A stretch of 49,050 nt of DNA, taken from IMG/VR virus record IMGVR_UViG_3300043418_000252, positions 1-49,050 of that record. One strand, given 5' to 3'. Origin of the DNA: a virus. The notes beneath the pieces were generated by a model that did not search any database, was not told where the DNA came from, and worked only from the letters and a program-made list of their open reading frames with translations. Of the stretch, positions 42,955-49,050 are shown piece by piece (position 1 is the first letter of the stretch; each line of letters begins with the position of its first letter). A program made the translations under genes and the position numbers.

Positions 42955-44230
42955 TCTTTTCGATTTTTGTTGGAACGTTATAGTTTGCTTTAAGATATTT
43001 TAAAAGAGAATCATAATCTACCCAATTACTTCTAAAATCTTCTTCAATACTATCCCAAGTTTCTTCAAAATCCACTTCTTGTATATTAGCAGATACAATT
43101 TCGGTATTAACAACTTCAATTTCTTCTGTTTGCGGTTCTGAAATAATTGTTTCTTTAAAATCAGTCTCAGCTAGATCATTAGTAATAATTTCAGCCTCAT
43201 TTACTTCAATTTCTTTTGAATAGTCAGATATTTCATTCTTTTCTAATGGTTCCTTGATCGCGTCTTGTTTTTGTTCTTTAAAACGTTGTTTTTCAATTTC
43301 CAATTCCTTACTTGAAATTTCTAAATCGGCTTCCTTTTCTTCTAGCTTTTCTTTTTCTAATCTCTGTTTTTCAACATCATTTAGTAAGGTAGATTTAGCT
43401 TCAAGCATTCTGGCTAGACTAGCTCTTTTTTTGTCGTATTCTTCTTTGAATTCCTCGCATTCTAGTTGTTTTTCAGAATTAAATTTTTTGGTAGTGCTTT
43501 CAATATCAGAAAAACTCATGTCGGAAATAACATCTATCCAGCCTGTATGGTAGTTATCGATAGATTGTTTAATAATCCCCTTGCGTTCAGATTCTTTTTT
43601 TTCTGTTTCTATTCGGAGATTTTCAAGCCGAATATTTTCTTTCTCTTGGAGAAGATTTATTTTATCATTAAGTTGGAAATTTAACAGTTCCATTTTTGCC
43701 TCAAAAACATCAGAGAAGTCTTCAAAACTTTCAGAAGAAAATTCTTCGTCATTAATTGAAAAAATTAATTCAAAAGGCAGGTTTTCAAAAACAAGATTTT
43801 CAATTAGTTTTTTATTATGATTAAAAAACAAATCAATATTATCTCTATGTTTTTGCTTTCTTTCTTCTTCAAGCCTTAGTTTTTCTTGACATTCTTGTTT
43901 TTTTTTGTCTTCCCAGTTCTTTACCTCTTCTTGTTGTTTGTCTTCATAAGGGGCAACACTTGATTTAAACCCTCCGTAAATTGTCTTAATTGGCTCTGTT
44001 ATTTTTGCCTTAACAGCATTAAGCAAAGTTTTTTCTTCCTTTTCCAAATCGGTTCGGCATGTTCTTAATGCGGTTCTAGATTTTTTACCTTCTTCGTAGG
44101 TTTTGTTATCGATAATTTTAACAAATGGGTTTTCTTTTAAAACCGTTTTAATTAAAATTTCTTTCCCTTTAATTTCTTCAAGTGTGTTCACATTGAAGTT
44201 TTCTATTTTATTTATTTGCTCTTTAGCCAT
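42941..44230 (-). CDS. DUF1351-like coiled-coil protein
   Basis: A 429-residue protein. The N-terminal 110 residues (GKKSRTALRTCRTDLEKEEK, then KITEPIKTIYGGFKS) match the DUF1351/RecT-associated phage family. A long Lys/Glu coiled coil (about residues 190-340) and an acidic tail follow. It is commonly encoded beside RecT and may scaffold annealing complexes. The association is known for the family; the mechanism is inferred. Confidence 0.6.
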   Translation of the reverse strand: MAKEQINKIENFNVNTLEEIKGKEILIKTVLKENPFVKIIDNKTYEEGKKSRTALRTCRTDLEKEEKTLLNAVKAKITEPIKTIYGGFKSSVAPYEDKQQEEVKNWEDKKKQECQEKLRLEEERKQKHRDNIDLFFNHNKKLIENLVFENLPFELIFSINDEEFSSESFEDFSDVFEAKMELLNFQLNDKINLLQEKENIRLENLRIETEKKESERKGIIKQSIDNYHTGWIDVISDMSFSDIESTTKKFNSEKQLECEEFKEEYDKKRASLARMLEAKSTLLNDVEKQRLEKEKLEEKEADLEISSKELEIEKQRFKEQKQDAIKEPLEKNEISDYSKEIEVNEAEIITNDLAETDFKETIISEPQTEEIEVVNTEIVSANIQEVDFEETWDSIEEDFRSNWVDYDSLLKYLKANYNVPTKIEKNVFT

Positions 44231-44460
44231 TCTGTAATTTTTGATTTGTTAAAATTGTTTGGAGCGTATTTCTTTCCATCACATTCAAACAAAAAAGGGA
44301 TTGCCTTTAATGTTTTGAAGTGGTCTGCTGATTTGTTAACCGCATCTTGTGCGGACTTTTCAATTATGGTAAGTATGTCGAAGTCTTTTTCGATTTCTGT
44401 TCTGGTAGCATATCTATACCACACCGTAATTTTATAGGATTTGGTTATTTCAGAATCCAT
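44212..44460 (-). CDS. Hypothetical small protein
   Basis: An 82-residue protein with a beta strand start (YKITVWYRYATRTEIEKDFD) and helical middle, ending ITEWLKSK. Fits the operon by a one-base spacing and an 18-base overlap. No recognised family. Confidence 0.45.
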   Translation of the reverse strand: MDSEITKSYKITVWYRYATRTEIEKDFDILTIIEKSAQDAVNKSADHFKTLKAIPFLFECDGKKYAPNNFNKSKITEWLKSK

Positions 44461-44688
44461 TTAGCCAATGATTTCGATTTCATCACTCAGCAAGATATTT
44501 TTAAACCTCATTCTCTCTTTTTCAATAAGTTTGTTAATTTGATCGAGAGAGAACAATACATTGAATCCGTTTTCTGCTTTATAAACCGTTAGTTTTGGGC
44601 GATAATCATTATAAAACTTAGTTCGGCTGCAATTAAACATTTCCAGAGCTTTTTTTTCTGTAACTACTTTTATCTTCTTCTTTTCCAT
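44461..44688 (-). CDS. Small HTH-like protein
   Basis: A 75-residue protein with a winged-helix/excisionase-like segment (KKALEMFNCSRTKFYNDYRP), where FNCSRTKFYND resembles the recognition helix of HTH_17 proteins. Its second half has a strand-helix wing. A DNA-binding regulatory role is inferred. Confidence 0.45.
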   Translation of the reverse strand: MEKKKIKVVTEKKALEMFNCSRTKFYNDYRPKLTVYKAENGFNVLFSLDQINKLIEKERMRFKNILLSDEIEIIG

Positions 44689-44693
44689 GTTAT

Positions 44694-44924
44694 TTATGAT
44701 TTAATTACGAAAACATGAGCCTCGTTAAAATTTACCCACCAAAACTTTATGATTTTAAATGAATTGTCTTTTAAAATTTGGCGATAATCTGAATGAACAT
44801 CTGTTTGATCAATAAAGTCTTCAAATGAAATATAATCTCCTTTTCTCGGCATAAATTTTCCTTCCCATTTCAGACTAAATGATAAATCCAAGTCTGTAAC
44901 TATGTTGAAATAAATATCTTCCAT
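44694..44924 (-). CDS. Hypothetical small protein
   Basis: A 76-residue protein with alternating hydrophobic residues and a central GDYISFEDFIDQ acidic segment. Abuts the antirepressor stop. No known domain. Confidence 0.45.
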   Translation of the reverse strand: MEDIYFNIVTDLDLSFSLKWEGKFMPRKGDYISFEDFIDQTDVHSDYRQILKDNSFKIIKFWWVNFNEAHVFVIKS

Positions 44925-45691
44925 TATATTAATTGTTTTTGCTTTAACACAGAGTGAATAAATTGCCTCCCTTTTTCAGTCCATACAGTACGAATACTTG
45001 TTTTAATCGTTCCGTCAGTTCCTTTATAAGGATAGGTTTCTGTTTGTGTATATCCTTGATTTTGATATTTAGCATATAACAACCATTGGTCGTTTTGCTT
45101 ATACTGAACTTTCATTTCTTGAAGTTTTCTATTCAGGCATATTGCTGACATTCCTAGCTCTTTGGCAATCTGATTAATATTTATTTCAGAATTACTTTGA
45201 AGAACCTCTTCGTAATACTGCACTTTTGGTACTGCTTTTTGAATTTCGCCTTCAAGTAATTGCTTTTCATAGGCTAGTCGATTCTTTGCTTCTCGTTCCT
45301 CTTTCAAGGCTTCAAGTGTTTTGATGGCAAAGTCTGGGCTGGTGAGCATTTCTTCGATAGTTTGCTGATTAGCATACATACCATGTTTGCGAATGCTAGG
45401 AAGCACCTCGCCTGTTACCCATTTCTTGAAAGATTTGGCTTCGGGTTTGTTGCTGCCTAAAATTGAAGAATATAGACCGCTTTCAGTTATTAGAGTAATT
45501 TTTTGGCTTCCTCCAAGGGTATGCAAAATTTGCATATCCTTTTCGTCTTCATCTAAACGCCTAGTCATTGTTTGGGTGCTTTGATATCCTAAAATTTCAG
45601 CAATTTCTTTAGCCACAAACATTGGCTCGTTATTTTCGGCAATCACTACTCTTACTTTGTGGTTGCCAAACTGGAATATTTTGTTTTGCAT
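44924..45691 (-). CDS. Bro-N/KilAC antirepressor
   Basis: A 255-residue protein. Residues 1-100 form the Bro-N domain (VFGNHKVRVVI-like start, MFVAKEIAEILGY, TESGLYSSILGSNKPEAKSFKKWV, VLPSIRKHG). Residues 120-255 form a KilAC-type DNA-binding domain with KIAQELGMS-like helix (NQIAKELGMSAICLNRKLQE). The ATG at 45691 is preferred over one at 45796 because Bro-N begins there and the longer N-terminus would read into a hairpin. It probably inactivates the repressor to induce the prophage. Confidence 0.8.
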   Translation of the reverse strand: MQNKIFQFGNHKVRVVIAENNEPMFVAKEIAEILGYQSTQTMTRRLDEDEKDMQILHTLGGSQKITLITESGLYSSILGSNKPEAKSFKKWVTGEVLPSIRKHGMYANQQTIEEMLTSPDFAIKTLEALKEEREAKNRLAYEKQLLEGEIQKAVPKVQYYEEVLQSNSEININQIAKELGMSAICLNRKLQEMKVQYKQNDQWLLYAKYQNQGYTQTETYPYKGTDGTIKTSIRTVWTEKGRQFIHSVLKQKQLI

Positions 45692-45716
45692 AGGCTTAAT
45701 TTTTTGAAAATAAATA

Positions 45717-45738
45717 GTACAAAGTGTACAAAGTGTAC
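45717..45738. promoter_or_regulatory. GTAC operator array, three 9-bp repeats
   Basis: GTAC centres at 45717, 45726 and 45735 are spaced exactly nine bases, in the context AGTACAAAGTGTACAAAGTGTACAG. The array lies between the antirepressor start and the rightward TATATTTG element, so it is likely a binding site for one of the two regulators encoded to the right. Confidence 0.6.
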
Positions 45739-45748
45739 AGCTTTTTTG

Positions 45749-45756
45749 TATATTTG
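45749..45756 (+). promoter_or_regulatory. Promoter element for the structured RNA
   Basis: TATATTTG matches the TAnnTTTG -7 box. The expected start site near 45763 lies six bases before the first hairpin of the RNA. The -33 region is occupied by GTAC repeats rather than TTTG, which suggests control by a bound protein. Confidence 0.5.
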
Positions 45757-45815
45757 AGTTAGTAATAAAAACCACTTCGAAACGGTCGTCAAACAAGAAC
45801 GAAGTGGTTTAGAAA

Positions 45816-45938
45816 AGAAAGCTAGGTTAGTCTATCTGATGGTTAAAAAAATACCATTAGATATGGAACCATATTTTTTTAATCGCTAGTGCGCACAGTG
45901 TGGCATTGGCCTTGATGACGATAAACTAACCGCTTTCT
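45816..45938 (+). repeat. RNA array unit 1
   Basis: P1: AGAAAGC/GCTTTCT and GGTTAGT/ACTAACC. P2: 11-bp A/T arm at 45843-45853 with 45872-45882. P3: 45885-45892 with 45903-45910, bulged G, CAC-AGT-GTG tip. Linker CTTGATGA. Confidence 0.65.
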
Positions 45939-45949
45939 ATTTAATTAAA

Positions 45950-46063
45950 ATAAACGTACTACGTGCCGATGTTAGATTTCTATTGCTTCACGGTAATGAG
46001 ATGTTTTCTAACGAAATACAGAGCAGTGCTTGTATTTCTTAAATGAAGCACGAGGACGTTTAT
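45950..46063 (+). repeat. RNA array unit 2
   Basis: P1: ATAAACGT/ACGTTTAT and CGTGC/GCACG. P2: GTTAGA/TCTAAC (45971-45976, 46007-46012). P3: GAAATACA/TGTATTTC with G-AGC-AGT-GCT tip (46013-46038). Linker TTAAATGA. Confidence 0.75.
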
Positions 46064-46070
46064 ATTTTAA

Positions 46071-46183
46071 ATAAACATTTTGTATGCCAATGCTAAGTCG
46101 CTACTATTTCAAGACAGGGAGATGTTTTTAGCGAGGCGTAGAGCAGTGCTTACGCTTCCTTGATGAGGCATACAGATGTTTAT
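46071..46183 (+). repeat. RNA array unit 3
   Basis: P1: ATAAACAT/ATGTTTAT and GTATGCC/GGCATAC. P2: GCTAAG/TTTAGC (46092-46097, 46127-46132, with one G-U). P3: GAGGCGTA/TACGCTTC with G-AGC-AGT-GCT tip (46133-46158). Linker CTTGATGA. Starts 121 bases after unit 2. Confidence 0.75.
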
Positions 46184-46220
46184 AATTTTTGTTTTAGTTT
46201 TTTAGTAACATGTATTTTTT

Positions 46221-46240
46221 TAACGCCCATTGTGGCGTTA
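46221..46240. promoter_or_regulatory. 7-bp dyad between RNA array and repressor
   Basis: TAACGCC at 46221-46227 with GGCGTTA at 46234-46240 around six bases. No T-run follows on either strand, so it looks more like an operator or RNA hairpin than a terminator. Confidence 0.4.
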
Positions 46241-46324
46241 TCCAGAATGTCAAAGAACAAATATTGTTAAACAAAAAACATCAAATTTTACGTTTTGATT
46301 TTTTTTGTTTATGTTATTCAAGTA

Positions 46325-46357
46325 CAAATATAATAGAGATATTTCAATTTAACCAAA
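46325..46357 (-). promoter_or_regulatory. Strong leftward promoter beside the repressor gene
   Basis: On the minus strand TTTG (46354-46357), a 21-base spacer and TATATTTG (46325-46332) match the consensus and the spacing of the 9126 promoter. Start near 46318. It probably launches the early leftward operon. Its -33 box is six bases from the repressor ATG. Confidence 0.65.
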
Positions 46358-46362
46358 TAATT

Positions 46363-47043
46363 ATGAGAGAAATTTCAATAATAAAGAAAAATATTTTACA
46401 ATATCTTGATTACAAAGGCGTTACGAAATATGAATTTTACCAAAAAACAGGAGTGTCTAATGGTATTTTGTCTCAAAGTAATGGAATTAGTGAAGATAAC
46501 ATATTGAAATTTCTCTCGTATTATTCTGAAATCAATGTTGAGTGGCTTTTGACCGGAAAAGGAAGTATGTTAAAAGGTGATGAAGTTGAAAAAGCAGAAG
46601 AAGATATACATCTTATTCCTTTATATGGAGGGGAAATGACAGCTTCTCTTACAGACAACACAATGGATTCAATTAGTCAACCAATAGAAATGATTAATGC
46701 TGGGGATTGGTTTAAAGATGGTGATTGCGCTATGCGAGTGTACGGAGATAGCATGTCTCCAAATTACACTTCTGGAAGTGTTGTTGTAATGAAAGAGGTG
46801 CGAAACAAGGCTTTGATTTTGCCAGGTGAGGATTACATGGTAGAAACAAGCGAATACAGGGTATTAAAACGCTTGCAGAAAAGCGAAGTTAAAGGGTGTG
46901 TTTTGGCTTGTAGTACAAATGAAGAAGTTTGGGAAAGAGGATCTATGAAAGGCAAGGCAATTTATGAACCGTTTGATATTTTTATCGATGATATAACTAG
47001 GTTATATCTAATATTGGGAACTGTAAGACGCAATCATAATTAA
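46363..47043 (+). CDS. S24/LexA-like (CI-type) phage repressor
   Basis: A 226-residue protein from the ATG at 46363, chosen because the HTH region (VTKYEFYQKTGVSNGILSQ) follows at the normal distance; an ATG at 46210 would add 51 non-homologous residues. The C-terminal half is an S24 peptidase-like domain with Ser130 in GDSMSP and Lys169 in YRVLKR, the catalytic dyad for self-cleavage. It binds operators to keep the prophage silent and loses activity after DNA damage or antirepressor action. A bidirectional terminator follows. Confidence 0.85.
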   Translation: MREISIIKKNILQYLDYKGVTKYEFYQKTGVSNGILSQSNGISEDNILKFLSYYSEINVEWLLTGKGSMLKGDEVEKAEEDIHLIPLYGGEMTASLTDNTMDSISQPIEMINAGDWFKDGDCAMRVYGDSMSPNYTSGSVVVMKEVRNKALILPGEDYMVETSEYRVLKRLQKSEVKGCVLACSTNEEVWERGSMKGKAIYEPFDIFIDDITRLYLILGTVRRNHN

Positions 47044-47052
47044 GGTTCAAAC

Positions 47053-47088
47053 AAAAAAAGCGGTAAGATTAATTCTTACCGCTTTTTA
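47053..47088. terminator. Bidirectional terminator
   Basis: An 11-bp stem (47058-47068 with 47074-47084) with A-run on one side and T-run on the other. It ends the repressor transcript and the oppositely oriented small regulator transcript, whose stop codon it overlaps. Confidence 0.85.
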
Positions 47089-47461
47089 GTTCCTCGATCT
47101 CTTTACGTAATGATATTACTAATTCCTCTAATTTAGCTACTTTGGATGGGAGCATTAAGAATTCTTTGATTGAGATTAATTCTTCTGGGTTTTCGAGACC
47201 AAAAATATTTTTTTGGTTTGTAACGGATGGCCCGACCTTGAGTGGAACCCCTTGCCCTCGTTTCAAATACAAATAACTTACTTCTGGATATGCCTGCATT
47301 ATCCTATTCATCATATCGCCAGATATTCCGTGAACATTTTTTAATACATTGTAAATAGTTGTATTTGAGTTATATTTTAAATTTTTTCTAAATTCTGGTA
47401 TTTTAACCCCGAGTGCCGTCATTACATTTTTAAGAATTTCTTTATCAGATAGTTTTTCCAT
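47069..47461 (-). CDS. XRE-like small regulator with coiled coil
   Basis: A 130-residue protein from the ATG at 47461; a longer start at 47485 is less likely. Residues 1-55 form an HTH similar to phage repressors (EILKNVMTALGVKIPEFRKN and MMNRIMQAYPEVSYLYLKRG). The C-terminal 45 residues form a heptad coiled coil for dimerisation. It lies beside the S24 repressor in opposite direction, so the two probably compete for control of the switch or of integrase. Confidence 0.65.
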   Translation of the reverse strand: MEKLSDKEILKNVMTALGVKIPEFRKNLKYNSNTTIYNVLKNVHGISGDMMNRIMQAYPEVSYLYLKRGQGVPLKVGPSVTNQKNIFGLENPEELISIKEFLMLPSKVAKLEELVISLRKEIEELKSGKN

Positions 47462-47512
47462 TTTTATTACTTTTTCCGAGTGCAAGTTAATAATTTAATG
47501 CTTAGCGGCATT

Positions 47513-48802
47513 TTATTTTGTTTGGCTATCCCAATGTTTTTTTAATACTATTGCGCTCTCAATATTTGTTTGCTTGTTATACGCGTACATTTGGTCTTTA
47601 GATTTCCATCCAGCCACACTCATAATCACAGCATCATCAACTTTACCAAATAAATTGGTGCAAAATGAACGTCTACAAATGTGAGAAGTAACAAGCTCCC
47701 ATTTCTTGTAAGTGTCGACAACCTTTCTTTTGATTTTTGTTTTTGGATCAATCTTTACAACCCCGCCAATCATTTTTTCATCTATATCACATAGCCTAGC
47801 GATAATTTTAATTTTATCGTTGAATTTTTGCTCTATAATTTTACTAGGCAAACTTCCGTTTCTTTTTTTAAGTATAGATGCTACTTGCGGGTGTATTGGA
47901 ATGGTAACATTTGTTTTTGTCTTTAAGGTTTTTATGTTTATAAAACCATTTTCAATATTAGATACATCTAATCGAGTAAGAAAGTCAGAAACCCTTAGCC
48001 CAGTCCATAAACCAATTATAAGATTATCACGCACGTTATCCATTAAATTATCGTGCGAAAAATCAAATTTAAAAATCTTGTTAATCTCATCTTCATTAAG
48101 ATATGGTTGCTTGTACTCAACTTCCGCCTCTTTAACGAATATTCTTTCCTTGTAGTTTTTGTTTATGGGCAAGTTGTCACTTTCAGCACGTTGGCAGAAA
48201 AACTTAATACGCCCTATTTTGCGCTTAGTTGTTTCTTCGGCATATTTTTTAACTTCAGAAAGGTAAATAGAGAACTTATCTAATAAATCACCATTTAGAT
48301 CAGCTAACTTTATCTTGTTTTTCGCTTCAAATTCCTTAAAGTTATCAATGGCTTGTTGATAATGACCTATTGTTCTGTCATCCATGTATTTATTTGCTGA
48401 AACTTTAAATGTTGGCGCTTTGTTATCAATCCAATTTTGAGCGTAATCAGTATAATAGATTTTTGTATGGTCAATAGTTCCCAAACTATTGAGCTCAGGC
48501 CTATTAAAAAAGTCACTAATTACTTTATCAAGCCAAATCTTATTAATTATTTCTCCAGAGGCATAGGCTTGATTATAAGCGTCAATTATATGAATTGGAA
48601 GTTTGACTGTCTTTTCATTAGTTTCGTTCCGATTAGGCACGTCTATTACATTCCTAATTTGTTGTTTTGTAATGTGCCAAAATTCAGGGTTGATAAGTAA
48701 TCCTGTTTTTGTTTCAATGTCAAAAATATTCTTGTCTCTAAATCGAATATAAATTGGACTAGGATTAGTTTTTGATTTAACCCTAAAATTGATTGTAGCC
48801 AT
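47513..48802 (-). CDS. Tyrosine-type site-specific integrase
   Basis: A 429-residue tyrosine recombinase. The N-terminal arm-binding domain (NFRVKSKTNPSPIYIRFRDK) and SAM-like core-binding domain are typical of Bacteroidetes integrases. Catalytic residues appear in order: Arg near 269 (TGLRVSD), a Lys in the TKTNVTIPIHP hairpin, the HxxR motif (SHICRRSF, near 372-375), Trp/His position in GWKSK, and Tyr near 406 (YAYNK). It integrates the phage at the attachment site beside it. Confidence 0.9.
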   Translation of the reverse strand: MATINFRVKSKTNPSPIYIRFRDKNIFDIETKTGLLINPEFWHITKQQIRNVIDVPNRNETNEKTVKLPIHIIDAYNQAYASGEIINKIWLDKVISDFFNRPELNSLGTIDHTKIYYTDYAQNWIDNKAPTFKVSANKYMDDRTIGHYQQAIDNFKEFEAKNKIKLADLNGDLLDKFSIYLSEVKKYAEETTKRKIGRIKFFCQRAESDNLPINKNYKERIFVKEAEVEYKQPYLNEDEINKIFKFDFSHDNLMDNVRDNLIIGLWTGLRVSDFLTRLDVSNIENGFINIKTLKTKTNVTIPIHPQVASILKKRNGSLPSKIIEQKFNDKIKIIARLCDIDEKMIGGVVKIDPKTKIKRKVVDTYKKWELVTSHICRRSFCTNLFGKVDDAVIMSVAGWKSKDQMYAYNKQTNIESAIVLKKHWDSQTK

Positions 48803-48849
48803 AAAATTAGTTTTTAGTTTTCCCCACTATTTCCCTGTTAATATGCGCA

Positions 48850-48884
48850 CAAATGCACTTTAAACACATATTTAACGATACAAA
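48850..48884 (-). promoter_or_regulatory. Possible integrase promoter
   Basis: On the minus strand TTTG (48881-48884), 23-base spacer, TGCATTTG (48850-48857), one mismatch to the -7 consensus. AAACACATATT (48862-48872) lies between the boxes and may be an operator. Confidence 0.35.
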
Positions 48885-48940
48885 AATACACATTTTTCCG
48901 TAATAAATGATTTTTATATGATTTTTTAATACAATAGAGT

Positions 48941-48968
48941 GTGACCGCTTATTCCAGTCGAGGTCACG
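48941..48968 (+). other. Attachment junction: tRNA 3'-end remnant
   Basis: ATTCCAGTCGAGGTCA at 48951-48966 reads as tRNA positions 58-73: end of T-loop, T-stem CCAGT, acceptor CGAGGTC and discriminator A. Upstream bases do not form the T-stem partner ACTGG, so the tRNA is incomplete here. This fits an att core next to integrase. GTGACC/GGTCAC also forms a dyad. Confidence 0.5.
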
Positions 48969-48982
48969 AATAAAAACAAAAC

Positions 48983-49028
48983 AATCCAAAAATAATCAAG
49001 TTTACTTGAAATTGTTTTTGGATTTTTT
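48983..49028 (+). terminator. Strong terminator beyond the junction
   Basis: A long stem (AATCCAAAAA at 48983-48992 with 49015-49024, plus inner TCAAGT/ACTTGA) followed by T-run. Its position just after a tRNA 3' end fits a host tRNA terminator. Confidence 0.75.
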
Positions 49029-49050
49029 GTTTTTTCAAAGCGGAGCTTTA

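Larger units (their letters stand above)
45763..46203 (+). ncRNA. Tandem three-unit structured RNA (unknown family)
   Basis: No convincing protein-coding frame fills this stretch. An 11-bp hairpin (45769-45779/45800-45810) is followed by three units (45816-45938, 45950-46063, 46071-46183). Each closes with a long P1 stem and holds two arms. P3 always has an 8-bp stem, an unpaired G, a 3-bp stem and an AGT loop, but the pairs differ between units. The linker after P3 is YTWRATGA. Stem wobbles are G-U on the plus strand and would be A-C on the minus strand. A TATATTTG box precedes it and a U-rich tract (46184-46203) follows. The role is unknown; control of lysogeny is a guess from its position. 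Confidence 0.65.

Noticed and set aside
45692-45796. Upstream extension of the antirepressor gene
   Set aside because: It reads through the GTAC operator repeats and an 11-bp hairpin; Bro-N similarity starts at the ATG at 45691.
45717-46183. CRISPR array
   Set aside because: Units are 113-123 nt, differ in sequence, and have no constant repeat/variable spacer pattern; no cas genes are nearby.
45763-46203. Hammerhead or other self-cleaving ribozyme as the identity of the RNA units
   Set aside because: Three-way junctions are present, but I could not find the hammerhead core (CUGANGA with GAAA and the cleavage triplet).
46210-46362. Upstream extension of the repressor gene
   Set aside because: The added 51 residues are low-complexity and read through promoter sequence; the HTH domain starts normally at 46363.
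48941-48968. Complete tRNA gene
   Set aside because: Only the 3' part fits; the D-arm, anticodon arm and 5' T-stem strand are missing.
48807-48989. 60-codon frame to the right of the integrase (minus strand)
   Set aside because: It crosses the proposed attachment junction and the integrase promoter region, and has no family resemblance.

Overview
The window looks like most of a temperate, short-tailed (podovirus-type) prophage in a Bacteroidetes host, probably a flavobacterium. The DNA is AT-rich. Several promoters fit the Bacteroidetes TTTG-N19..23-TAnnTTTG pattern, and many proteins belong to families I know mainly from Bacteroidetes phages (DUF3127 single-strand binding protein, Hc1-like histone, Lin1244/Lin1753-type replication protein). 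The left end cuts through a tail or fibre gene. The right end appears to cross the phage/host junction, because a tyrosine integrase is followed by a 16-nt match to a tRNA 3' end and a strong terminator.

Layout. (1) 1-3456, rightward: 3' end of a fibre-like gene, then a lysis cassette (membrane proteins, XhlA-like protein, N-acetylmuramidase endolysin, spanin-like lipoprotein). (2) 3518-30233, rightward: virion genes in the order tandem GroES-like protein, small terminase candidate, TerL, portal, scaffold, major capsid protein, acidic head protein, two head-tail connectors, a 1482-aa tail stabilisation protein ending in two thrombospondin-type-1 repeats, fibre-like proteins, a GNAT-like protein, two small internal virion proteins, and a 2523-aa polyvalent virion protein with a kinase-like domain and an LPD38-like domain. 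The order resembles P22-like and crAss-like podoviruses. (3) 30232-30262: a bidirectional terminator where the two arms converge. (4) 30386-45691, leftward early genes: small accessory genes, a frameshifted C5 cytosine methyltransferase, a DnaA-HTH/deoxyribosyltransferase-like fusion, replication proteins, SSB, MazG, YqaJ-like exonuclease, homing endonuclease, NinG-like HNH protein, RecT, HTH proteins and a Bro-N antirepressor. (5) 45692-47461: lysogeny control region with the antirepressor start, a GTAC operator array, a tandem structured-RNA array, a strong leftward promoter, an S24 (CI-like) repressor and a second small regulator. (6) 47513-49050: integrase and attachment junction.

The most interesting element is in the 566-base gene-free stretch between the antirepressor and the repressor. 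An 11-bp 5' hairpin is followed by three consecutive units of 113-123 nt. Each unit folds into the same three-way-junction shape. One arm always ends in the same apical architecture (8-bp stem, bulged G, 3-bp stem, AGT loop), although the stem sequences differ, so many base pairs covary. G-U pairs favour the plus strand. A TATATTTG promoter element lies just upstream and a U-rich tract just downstream, so this looks like a discrete RNA of about 420-440 nt. I do not recognise it as a known family.

How the parts work together, as inference: the S24 repressor probably shuts the leftward promoter whose -33 box abuts its own start codon. The antirepressor would relieve this. The RNA array lies between them and could tune the switch. 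Induction would express the leftward recombination and replication genes (exonuclease, RecT, SSB), then the rightward virion and lysis genes.
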